Source: Pseudoalteromonas sp. EB27 | GTDB taxonomy: Bacteria > Pseudomonadota > Gammaproteobacteria > Enterobacterales > Alteromonadaceae | Length of the DNA stretch: 64,000 nucleotides | Direction: 5' to 3' | Assembly (NCBI RefSeq): GCF_001974875.1 | Contig: NZ_MTQD01000011.1 | Location: forward strand, 124,001-188,000 | Shown: positions 10,006 through 17,460 of the stretch, piece after piece | How the letters are laid out: every line of letters starts with the position of its first letter | How positions within the stretch are numbered: position 1 is the stretch's first letter | Made by a program: the position numbers and the translations under genes | The notes under the pieces: generated by a model | Told to the model about the DNA's origin: nothing | Seen by the model: the letters and a program-made list of their open reading frames with translations, nothing else | Databases searched by the model: none

Positions 10006-10050
10006 AAAACCCAGTATTTAACTATGCTCTAGGTAAATACTGGGTATTAA
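10006..10050. terminator. Bidirectional hairpin between vWA and NACHT genes
   Basis: Inverted repeat ACCCAGTATTTA / TAAATACTGGGT separated by 13 bases. On the minus strand the stem is followed by a T-run (TTTTTAGC), fitting a terminator for the NACHT gene; on the plus strand the tail is only AT-rich. Confidence 0.6.
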
Positions 10051-10091
10051 ATAATCAAAACTAAAAAGTGGATAATACTGCAAGAGCTCAT

Positions 10092-12875
10092 TTACCTATG
10101 AACATTTACACCTTTGGATTTTAAATCGTTTAAAATTAGCTCCTGTGTTTCACCTATTTTTTCCTCAGACTTAACTAATAATAATTTCAAATTATTGAGT
10201 TTATTTAAAAAACTAATATCTTCAATACCATCGATAGTAAAGCTTAGCTCTTCTAGCTCACTTAGTTCCCCTAACAAATCCCAATCAACGCCACTATCTA
10301 TATCACAATGTGATATAGTCAAGTTCTTAAGGTTTTTTAGCTTTTCAATACCTCTAAATCTGTTTATTTTCGATGCTAGTAAATCACAGCTTTCTAAATT
10401 CTTTAAGTCACTTATAAAGTTAAAGTTTTTAATCTCATTAGCAAATAATATTGTTATAGTCTCTAAATTTTCAACATTTTTTCCGAACTTAACACCTGTT
10501 AAATCTGTACGAGTTAAACTCAGAGAGGTTAACGATTTGCTAGCTATGTTATTCAATAAATCACTCGATTGAATATTACCCAAACTTAGCAATTTTAATT
10601 TATTAAAGCCTTTGAAGTCAGGTAAACACTTAAGCTTTTTGGAGCTAATAGATAGGTCGGTTATATCATGGTAAGCTTTGAAATAAGGTATACTTTCAAA
10701 CTCACCATCGAAGCTAATACTTACTAAACTTTTAAAATTAATATCTATTATTCCTTGAAAATCATCGGAACTATAAAAATCGCGAAACGTAAGAGTCTCT
10801 ATGCTTGAAAGGTCTTGTAACCAAAAAAAGTTTTTCAACCTGTTAAAGTAAATAGTTATCTTTTTTTCATCTTTTAAAAGCCGAACTAACTCACTCTCAT
10901 TTTCGATCTTTTCGTCAACTGGTAATATGGCAGCTAAAGCCTGACATCTACTTTTAGTGTAAATAGCTTTAAGAAGCTCTAATTCTAAGCTCCTTTCCTT
11001 TTTTACAGGTAACTTAATTGCTGTATTGTCTATAAACTCTTTTTGTAAGAGAAAAATTCTATCTTCATAGAATAGCCTTAATCCTGAAGAATCAACATTA
11101 TCAAAAACTTTATCATAAAAAATCCCTATTTCTTTTCGGTTTTTCCCTTGTGTGGATAACTCTTCAAAAACCAAAACCCAAATTTCTTTCCAAGCTGCTT
11201 CATAAGTACTATTCACTAAAGACTGAAAGCCAGTCTTATTATCCTGTAAAGTATCTAAATTTAAACTTATAAAATAAGCGCAAAAATATTCTTGAAATGA
11301 TAAATGACTAAAGCCAAATACATTTTCTCCATTTTCTACACCTTTGGGTATTAAAAAGCCCGTTCTACTTTGTAAATAATCAACCAAGTTATTACTATGT
11401 TCAGATAATGAATCAACATCTATTATTTCAGATAGCTGTAATTCTAAAAACAGCTTTAGTTGCGATTCTTTGACTGTAAAAAAGCTACTATTATGATTTG
11501 GGTTTGGTAGGCGCTCTCTAGCATCTTCTAATTCGGCCTCGTCAAATGAGGATATTTTATTGTCTGGTAAACATAAATCTCCAGCATGCATAAAATAGGC
11601 AAGCTTTGAGAGCCAATTCTTAATATCCTGATAGTCATATTCACGACCTAATTTATGTTCTAATCTTCTGGCTTTATCCATTGACTCAAGATATGTCCCA
11701 ACAATTCTCTGATATAACTCAGCTCTACCATGGGGTAACTGCCCTCTACGCCACTGAATAAAACAAATTAAGTTAAGCAATACAGGTATTCTTGACAAAG
11801 CATTTATCTGAATTAATTGAGCACTAATATTAGTAATATTTTCAATAAACTCTTTTCTTAGCTCCATTTTAGGAGGTAAGTATTTTTTTACCCAGTTTTC
11901 TGAAAATGTCTTTCGCTGTTCTGGTGAAAAAGGTGCCAGATATAAAATAGTAGGTAAATTTAGAGCCTCACTAAAAGAGACTTCCATATCGTTAGCTAAC
12001 TCGTTATCTGTACTAATGTTAACTTCCATCTCTTTGCTGAATTGTTGAATACTGTTTTTTAAAGGAGTACTTGCCTTTTCTAACTCACTCCATCGACCCT
12101 TTTCATACCAAAAACTCTGATTATTAAACCCAACAATGCGACTGGTCATCAAAAGCCTTGTTTTAGGATACTCACGTAATAACTGCTTGATTTGCTTAGC
12201 AAGCCAAATAGTCATTTCTGGTGAAATCTCATCCAAACCATCAATTAAAAAGAATACTTGCCCAGTGCTTAATAAATCAAAAAAGCAGTTTTTAGTGCTC
12301 TGATCATTTAATATCAAGGTAGAAAGAGCATCGCCTTGCTGCATAAATATTAAATTTATAAACTCTTCATTTGATAGCTCAGATAAATTTACTTGTGATA
12401 ATTTACGCACAGTAAGTAAAAGAGGGAAAAGTGGACCTAAACGTTTTTTTGCATAGTTATCGCTCCAATGACAAAGTGAACAAACGAGCCATTTTATTAA
12501 TGTGCTTTTGCCAACGCCCGGATCACCTAACAACACCATTCTTGGATTTTCAACAATTAAATCCGCGACACTATTTAGAGGCAAAGACTTTGTCGCTTTA
12601 TCATCTCCATCAATTTTCGCTAAATATTCAGCTGTAATACGGGTTTTGCTAAGTTTTGGTATAACGTAAAGTTCATCAATGTGAACTAACTTTTTGTCAC
12701 CATCGCTATCATCTAAAGCTAAGCCTTGGTTATCTAAATAGCGCTCTTCTTTTAAAAATTGGTCTAAATAACGATACAATGGTGATTTTTCTAGATCCTT
12801 AAAATCACTAACTATTGGGTCTATAAACTTAGGTACAATTCCGGAAAACAGATCCACAGATTGTTGTGTCCACAT
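10092..12875 (-). CDS. NACHT NTPase with C-terminal leucine-rich repeats (candidate immune receptor)
   Basis: A 927-aa STAND-type protein. After a ~110-aa N-terminal region without a recognised effector, the NACHT core shows Walker A GDPGVGKST at 117-125 and the NACHT-style Walker B FFLIDGLDEI at 208-217, then LLMTSRIVGF (sensor-like). A winged-helix/helical region follows (FGFSHLSFQEYFCAYFIS near 535-552, a motif common in NACHT proteins). From about 690 to the end the sequence becomes leucine-rich repeats (for example LKNLKNLTISHCDI, LSELEELSFTIDGI). Bacterial NACHT proteins defend against phage; the LRR end would be the sensor. The ATG directly follows the KAP stop (TAAATG), with AGGTG as ribosome site. 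AT-rich codon use suggests acquisition. Defence function is inferred. Confidence 0.88.
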   Translation of the reverse strand: MWTQQSVDLFSGIVPKFIDPIVSDFKDLEKSPLYRYLDQFLKEERYLDNQGLALDDSDGDKKLVHIDELYVIPKLSKTRITAEYLAKIDGDDKATKSLPLNSVADLIVENPRMVLLGDPGVGKSTLIKWLVCSLCHWSDNYAKKRLGPLFPLLLTVRKLSQVNLSELSNEEFINLIFMQQGDALSTLILNDQSTKNCFFDLLSTGQVFFLIDGLDEISPEMTIWLAKQIKQLLREYPKTRLLMTSRIVGFNNQSFWYEKGRWSELEKASTPLKNSIQQFSKEMEVNISTDNELANDMEVSFSEALNLPTILYLAPFSPEQRKTFSENWVKKYLPPKMELRKEFIENITNISAQLIQINALSRIPVLLNLICFIQWRRGQLPHGRAELYQRIVGTYLESMDKARRLEHKLGREYDYQDIKNWLSKLAYFMHAGDLCLPDNKISSFDEAELEDARERLPNPNHNSSFFTVKESQLKLFLELQLSEIIDVDSLSEHSNNLVDYLQSRTGFLIPKGVENGENVFGFSHLSFQEYFCAYFISLNLDTLQDNKTGFQSLVNSTYEAAWKEIWVLVFEELSTQGKNRKEIGIFYDKVFDNVDSSGLRLFYEDRIFLLQKEFIDNTAIKLPVKKERSLELELLKAIYTKSRCQALAAILPVDEKIENESELVRLLKDEKKITIYFNRLKNFFWLQDLSSIETLTFRDFYSSDDFQGIIDINFKSLVSISFDGEFESIPYFKAYHDITDLSISSKKLKCLPDFKGFNKLKLLSLGNIQSSDLLNNIASKSLTSLSLTRTDLTGVKFGKNVENLETITILFANEIKNFNFISDLKNLESCDLLASKINRFRGIEKLKNLKNLTISHCDIDSGVDWDLLGELSELEELSFTIDGIEDISFLNKLNNLKLLLVKSEEKIGETQELILNDLKSKGVNVHR

Positions 12876-14321
12876 TTAGTTCACCTGATTATGGTTAAAG
12901 TAGTTAACAAATTGATGCATAATTTCGCTAATAGTCTTAGGTGTAGATTGAGTATATATATGTAGACCTGTTACCTCGTCAAATAAAGGCTTTAATTTGA
13001 AGATACTTAAATCACTTGGGTGCTCATATTTTGCTTGAACATCAGTAGTACGATGGTCTTTATTTAATTCATAGAATGCAGAGCTCGGAGTAGTATAATT
13101 TGTACCTTTTTCTGCTGTAACAAAGTCAAAAATATCCCGGGCTGCATCCGCTCTTAATTCAATACTTTCGTATATTCTCCTATAACTTACCGAAAGGCTT
13201 GATACAATGAGAGCTATAGCAGCAAAAGACTCGGATCTTTTTGGCTCTATTATGTTATTAAACTCTTTAAAAAGTGAGCAATCTTCATTAACTACACCCT
13301 TTACATTTGAACCATCCACTTTCCTTAAATATCCTGCTAGTTTATTTGAGATCATTTTTAACCGCCTAGGGTTGGCAGGCAAAACATCATAGCTTTCCAG
13401 TATTTCGTTTAAATCCTCAATAACGGTAGAGCCATTTTCATCCTTAAACAACAACTTTAGATGGGATATAAAAAAGTCTGATTTTTGTTTTTGATTAGGA
13501 ATGGGTAAACGATAAGCTTCCTGACATAGCTTTTCTAAATACTCTACACCTAAATAACTATACTGATTATCAATCTCAGTTTTTCTTTCAGGCATTAAAT
13601 TAATAAACTGTTTCTGTAAAAATCGCTCGATTTGCTGCTGGTCAATAGCAAGAACAACAGTGCAATTTGGTATACTCAAATATAGCTTTAATCCCTCAAG
13701 CAATTTATAAGCATTTTCTGGTTCACAACGATCTAAGTCATCAATAAAAATTACAAGCTTCTCTTTATTATCTAATAAAACACTTACAGCCTGAGTAAGA
13801 GCATCATTGATTTGATCTGCTGCTAAGCGACTCAGTAGATTATCTTTTTCGTATTTTTCACCGATTTCGCTTATTTTGCTAAAACCCGATAAACCTGTAG
13901 CCTGCTTTATCACACCATCTAAAACAGTTAATGCACCAAGTACACTTACACTAGCTAACTTGCCTGCTCCATCAATAAACTTTTTACTCGATGAAAAGTG
14001 ATTTTTAATACAATGTAGTAATGCAATAATTGGTGATACTTCATTTTGATAACGCCAAGCTTCAAACCAGATACCGGTATATTCACCTGTTTGTTCTTGC
14101 TTATTATTAGTAATTTCGGCTGGAGAAGTAGCGGTTACTTTTTTATATACACCAGCTAAACAGGACGTTTTTCCGCTACCCCAATATCCAGTAATAGCTA
14201 TAGTGCGAGGGCTTTCTGACTTCTCAATATCTTCAGCTATAGTTGTGACAAAAGACTCTGTGCCTAAAAATTTACAAGTGTCAGCAGTTGCCTGATCATT
14301 GTGGCTATGTTTTAACGTCAT
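12876..14321 (-). CDS. KAP family P-loop NTPase
   Basis: 481 aa, first gene of the two-gene operon. Walker A is GYWGSGKT at 45-52, the KAP-specific FEAWRYQNE motif is at about 87-95, and Walker B is LVIFIDDLDRCEP at 189-201, followed by VLAIDQQQIERFL (about 223-235), the strand-4 region of KAP. A moderately hydrophobic insert lies between Walker A and B (about 120-145), where many KAP proteins carry membrane helices; here it is weak, so membrane attachment is uncertain. KAP NTPases include the phage-exclusion protein PifA. Ribosome site AAGGGAT lies about 10 bases upstream. Its partner is the NACHT-LRR protein encoded immediately after it. Confidence 0.88.
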   Translation of the reverse strand: MTLKHSHNDQATADTCKFLGTESFVTTIAEDIEKSESPRTIAITGYWGSGKTSCLAGVYKKVTATSPAEITNNKQEQTGEYTGIWFEAWRYQNEVSPIIALLHCIKNHFSSSKKFIDGAGKLASVSVLGALTVLDGVIKQATGLSGFSKISEIGEKYEKDNLLSRLAADQINDALTQAVSVLLDNKEKLVIFIDDLDRCEPENAYKLLEGLKLYLSIPNCTVVLAIDQQQIERFLQKQFINLMPERKTEIDNQYSYLGVEYLEKLCQEAYRLPIPNQKQKSDFFISHLKLLFKDENGSTVIEDLNEILESYDVLPANPRRLKMISNKLAGYLRKVDGSNVKGVVNEDCSLFKEFNNIIEPKRSESFAAIALIVSSLSVSYRRIYESIELRADAARDIFDFVTAEKGTNYTTPSSAFYELNKDHRTTDVQAKYEHPSDLSIFKLKPLFDEVTGLHIYTQSTPKTISEIMHQFVNYFNHNQVN

Positions 14322-14522
14322 CCAAGCTATCCCTTTCTTTTATAAATTATAATCAGGTTCATATAGTAATTATCAACTATATCAAAATTAAGAGTTTTAA
14401 GTTAATCATAACCTACAAAATACTGTTACTTAGACTTCCCTTATTTTAATTAGTTAGGTAATTAAGGGGTAAAAGGCCTATGTAATACTTTTATAACTTT
14501 TAGCATAAATGATTTATTAGAT
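14322..14522. other. AT-rich intergenic region between the KAP gene and the GNAT gene
   Basis: About 200 bases between the KAP start and the stop of the GNAT gene. It must hold the promoter of the KAP-NACHT operon, but I cannot fix -35/-10 boxes with confidence. I see no tRNA, integrase or clear direct repeat that would mark an island end. Confidence 0.4.
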
Positions 14523-14978
14523 TTAAAGCACTTTACTCATAAACAAACTATACGGATCGAGCTCATAACCCCAAAACGGCTCGCATTCTTTAAAACCAAA
14601 CTGAGTATAAAGCTTTTGTGCGGGCAAAAATGCCTTTGCCGTGCCGGTCTCTAAGCTTAACTTTTTGTAACCTCGCAAAGTTGATTGCTCAATAATATGC
14701 GTGAGTAACTTGGCAGCGATACCTTGGCGTAAATAGTTACTTGATGTGCGCATTGATTTAATTTCGCCATGCGTTGTATTTAGTGCTTTTAAAGCGCCAA
14801 CACCCGCTAAATTATTATCAATCCATAAACTATAAAAAGTTATATCGGTCTGAGTGAGTTTACTCACATCAAGTGCATGTACGCTCTCAACGGGTGAGTG
14901 TTTTAACATATCGTTATGATGCGCTTGTAGTAGCTTTATAACGTGTGGGTTTGAAAGCTCACCTATTCTAATATCCAT
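14523..14978 (-). CDS. GNAT family N-acetyltransferase
   Basis: 151-aa acetyl-CoA-dependent acetyltransferase. The acetyl-CoA loop is visible as LRQGIAAKLLTHIIEQ (about residues 82-97), preceded by a beta strand GEIKSMRTS and followed by LSLETGTAKAFLPAQKLYTQFGF, the C-terminal GNAT half (YxxxGF). It resembles the small PhnO/YhfO-like GNATs. Substrate is not predictable. Translated alone, 71 bp downstream of the Nramp-like gene and separated from it by a palindromic hairpin. Confidence 0.88.
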   Translation of the reverse strand: MDIRIGELSNPHVIKLLQAHHNDMLKHSPVESVHALDVSKLTQTDITFYSLWIDNNLAGVGALKALNTTHGEIKSMRTSSNYLRQGIAAKLLTHIIEQSTLRGYKKLSLETGTAKAFLPAQKLYTQFGFKECEPFWGYELDPYSLFMSKVL

Positions 14979-15008
14979 TTATACCTCGTTTAATCCTAGA
15001 ATTTAATG

Positions 15009-15036
15009 CTTTAGGGTTTTAATTAAAACCCTAAAG
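15009..15036. terminator. Perfect 28-base palindrome, probable terminator of the Nramp-like gene
   Basis: CTTTAGGGTTTTAA followed at once by its exact complement TTAAAACCCTAAAG, 13 bases past the transporter stop on the minus strand. GC pairs are few and the U-tract is weak, so efficiency is uncertain. Confidence 0.5.
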
Positions 15037-15049
15037 TAAGTGGCTGTAT

Positions 15050-16285
15050 TTAGAATGCTAGTTTCCACACTACAAAAGCGACAGCAAACCCAACTAAGTA
15101 CACCAAACCTAACCACGTTAAACTACGTAGTAAAACGCTATGCTTAATAGCAGGCTCTGATCGCACAAGGCTAAAGTTGAGCCATGCAAATACAGGCGTT
15201 GTAACAAATGAAAGCGTCATGGCAAAAGTAAGCATGGGGCCAAGGGCTGATTTAAAAAATAAAATAACGGCCATACCGGCAAATGCTTGTAGTATTAACC
15301 AAATATTTAAGCTGTGTTTTGATTGCCCAAAGCCAAGTAGTTTATGAGATTCGTTAAGCGTACGGGCGTAGCCATCTAGCACGGTGAGTGTAGTGCCAAA
15401 CATACATAAAAAGGCGATTGCTGATACAAGCGGCCTTGCCCACTCGCCTATTGTTAATGCGTACATATCAATAAGCTGCTTGGCAAACGCGACACCGCCG
15501 AGTTCTATACTACTGGTTTGCCCGTACTGCACTAATACACCTAAGCTAAAAAATACCAAGGCTAAGCCAGCTGTAAGCCAGTAACCTACGTTAAAATCGA
15601 ACAAGCCTTGGCTTTTAGAAACTGTTTGCTGCGCTTGTTTTTCTTTTAGCCATAAAGAACTTAATGCAGATATTTCGATAGGTGCTGGCATCCAGCCCAT
15701 TAAAGCCACCATAAAGCTAAGCATGGCAAGTTCATACGGTGAAGGACCCACATAATCAGCAGGTGCCATTGGGCCGTTACTAAATGCAATGGCAAGGGCA
15801 ATCAAAGTAGCGAGCGTAAGCAGCCCCATAATGCCTTTGGCAACGTTATCTAGCGCTTTAAAGTGTCCAAGTAGTAATATAACTAAACATACACCCAGCA
15901 GCATCCAACAAAGTAAGGTTACTTCGATAACCACAGGTAAGGCGTAATGCAGTAAGCTTGCGGTAAGCAGTAATACGCCAGCGGTATTAACAACAGCGGC
16001 TACAATGTTTAAGCCAATAAAGCTGTAAAAATAAAACGGGCCTTTACTCTTATAGCCCTCCACTAGGCTATTTTTAGTCGCGAGTGTGTATTCCATACCA
16101 AAGCGAAAAAACGGATATTTTAAAACATTAACAACGAGGATAAGCCAAAATAGTTGCCAACCAAATATTGCTCCAGCTTGCGTAGAGGCAACTAGGTGAG
16201 ATCCGCCAATAGCGGCTGTTGCCATGAGTATTCCAGGCCCAAGCGCACCTAGTCGAGACTTCCATACTGCTTTTGTTGTGTGCAT
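15050..16285 (-). CDS. Divergent Nramp-family transporter lacking canonical metal motifs
   Basis: 411-aa integral inner-membrane protein with about 11 hydrophobic helices and an Nramp N-terminus (LGALGPGILMATAAIGGSH, residues 12-30). In metal-transporting Nramps helix 1 carries DPGN; here those positions read GGSH (27-30). The helix 6 motif MPH reads MPAP (199-202), so the ligand Met is kept but the following His is absent. It should therefore not be called MntH; the substrate may not be Mn2+ or Fe2+. The product has Nramp topology and proton-coupled symport is possible but unproven. Single-gene unit, upstream of a hairpin, divergently unconnected to hpf. Confidence 0.8.
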   Translation of the reverse strand: MHTTKAVWKSRLGALGPGILMATAAIGGSHLVASTQAGAIFGWQLFWLILVVNVLKYPFFRFGMEYTLATKNSLVEGYKSKGPFYFYSFIGLNIVAAVVNTAGVLLLTASLLHYALPVVIEVTLLCWMLLGVCLVILLLGHFKALDNVAKGIMGLLTLATLIALAIAFSNGPMAPADYVGPSPYELAMLSFMVALMGWMPAPIEISALSSLWLKEKQAQQTVSKSQGLFDFNVGYWLTAGLALVFFSLGVLVQYGQTSSIELGGVAFAKQLIDMYALTIGEWARPLVSAIAFLCMFGTTLTVLDGYARTLNESHKLLGFGQSKHSLNIWLILQAFAGMAVILFFKSALGPMLTFAMTLSFVTTPVFAWLNFSLVRSEPAIKHSVLLRSLTWLGLVYLVGFAVAFVVWKLAF

Positions 16286-16380
16286 TAATTTCTCAAAATA
16301 TGTGTGTTATACGCTGCTTTTATTAATTTTTTTGATTAATAAACTGCAAGAACGCATAACTTACCTAAATTACAGGCAAT

Positions 16381-16406
16381 AAAAAAGAGCCATACGGCTC
16401 TTTTTT
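16381..16406. terminator. Intrinsic terminator (hpf side, bidirectional)
   Basis: Stem AAAAAAGAGCC / GGCTCTTTTTT with a 4-base ATAC loop, 22 bases past the hpf stop on the minus strand, with T-runs on both strands. Confidence 0.85.
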
Positions 16407-16427
16407 ACAATACTTTGGAACTAAATT

Positions 16428-16784
16428 TTATTTAAGATCCATCTCTTGGATGATCTCGTGTGCGATTTCAGGTGTAGTGCTAACAGGCTTTTCGTGTAAG
16501 TTTGCTTTTATCTGCCCTTTTCGATGTTTTAGTGCCGCATCGAGTTTTTTAGCTGCGCTTGCAATGGCTGGGTACATAACTTCGTTTTCCCCTTTTACCG
16601 ATATGCGCGTGCCTTCGTAATTAGTGCTAATTTCAGCTTGGATTTTATGATGCTCTTTAGACAAAATAATATCGAGTGCAATAAGCGATGGAAAGTGGCT
16701 CTCGATTTTTGAAAATTTTTCGTTGATGTGCTCTCTAATAGAGTCAGTAACTTCAACATGGTGACCAGAAAGATTAATTTTCAT
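16428..16784 (-). CDS. hpf: HPF/RaiA-type ribosome hibernation factor
   Basis: 118-aa ribosome-associated inhibitor that binds the 30S A/P-site region and helps form inactive ribosomes in stationary phase. The S30AE fold is evident: MKINLSGHHVEVTDSIREHI, LDIILSKEHHKIQAEIS, then VMYPAIASAAKKLDAALKHRKGQI, a classic basic helix end. Length fits the short HPF class; a C-terminal tail of about 20 acidic residues is extra and recalls YfiA/RaiA. HPF versus RaiA cannot be decided from the sequence alone. Ends in a strong terminator; a MetJ-like site lies about 160 bases upstream. Confidence 0.88.
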   Translation of the reverse strand: MKINLSGHHVEVTDSIREHINEKFSKIESHFPSLIALDIILSKEHHKIQAEISTNYEGTRISVKGENEVMYPAIASAAKKLDAALKHRKGQIKANLHEKPVSTTPEIAHEIIQEMDLK

Positions 16785-16918
16785 AGGGTATCCTTTTATT
16801 TGTTACCTCATAAATAGTATTGGGGGCTATTTAGATTAACACAAGGAAAAAAGAGAGATATTTGAGGTTTATTTGCGGTTTTTGGTGATTTAAATCATAC
16901 GTTGCGCAAAGTTTATGC

Positions 16919-16941
16919 AAAGCCCATAGTACATGGGCTTT
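16919..16941. terminator. Hairpin downstream of ppnP
   Basis: AAAGCCCAT / ATGGGCTTT with a 5-base loop, located 21 bases past the ppnP stop on the minus strand. The following tract is TTTGCATAAAC, so it is only a weak intrinsic terminator. Confidence 0.5.
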
Positions 16942-16942
16942 C

Positions 16943-16958
16943 AGACGTCTAGCTGTAT
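16943..16958. promoter_or_regulatory. MetJ-box-like site between ppnP and hpf
   Basis: AGACGTCT followed by AGCTGTAT. The first half is a perfect met-box octamer, the second matches at AG.. only partly. It lies directly after ppnP and about 160 bases upstream of the hpf start. Chance occurrence or read-through hairpin material cannot be excluded. Confidence 0.3.
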
Positions 16959-16961
16959 TGA

Positions 16962-17276
16962 TTAATCTGTGTACGAACAACAGTAGTCAGCAAAATCAGA
17001 TACTTTTACTTTAAAGCTTACATTTGCATCAACATTAAACGATTCACCTGCGTTAAATGTTTTCCACTCACTTGCCCCTGGTAATAAAATATCCCATTGG
17101 CCAGCTAAAAGCTCCATGCATTCTTTTTGGTTTGTATCAAAAACAAACTCACCAGGTTGCATAAAGCCTAACGTTTTCGCTTCGCCATCACCTAAAATAA
17201 CGGTACGGCTCGACACTTTTCCGTCAAAATATACATTGGCTTTTTTTACTACACTTACGTTATCGAACTTTGGCAT
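16962..17276 (-). CDS. ppnP: Pyrimidine/purine nucleoside phosphorylase PpnP
   Basis: 104-aa cupin-fold enzyme that phosphorolyses several nucleosides to base and ribose 1-phosphate. Characteristic of the YaiE/DUF1255 family are [20 protein letters not shown] near residue 11-30, [15 protein letters not shown], the cupin segment [14 protein letters not shown] and the ending [15 protein letters not shown]. No membrane or signal sequences. Appears monocistronic, with an AGGAG ribosome site (GCTCCT on the plus strand just outside the start). Confidence 0.93.
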   Translation of the reverse strand: MPKFDNVSVVKKANVYFDGKVSSRTVILGDGEAKTLGFMQPGEFVFDTNQKECMELLAGQWDILLPGASEWKTFNAGESFNVDANVSFKVKVSDFADYCCSYTD

Positions 17277-17403
17277 TTTTAGCTCCTGCTATTAATTTAA
17301 GATTTTTATTTATAAATTTTATCGCACTACCTTGCCTGATAGCTTACTTTCTTGCAAGGAAAGCAGCATTGTTCAAGGTGAAGTTGCTTCATGTAAGGGC
17401 ATA

Positions 17404-17431
17404 AAAATACCCGCAACATGTGCGGGTTTTT
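17404..17431. terminator. Intrinsic terminator of tkt
   Basis: ACCCGCA / TGCGGGT stem with ACATG loop flanked by A and T runs, 30-57 bases past the tkt stop on the minus strand. Confidence 0.85.
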
Positions 17432-17460
17432 CAATTACTTACTTTATTTAATCAAAGCGA

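Noticed and set aside
10114..10572. 152-residue plus-strand frame over the NACHT LRR part
   Set aside because: Ser/Lys/Phe-rich reverse reading of the LRR codons; AT-rich sequence makes long chance frames common.
14322..14522. Island attachment site or flanking direct repeats around the KAP-NACHT genes
   Set aside because: I compared both flanks by eye and found no convincing direct repeat, tRNA or integrase.
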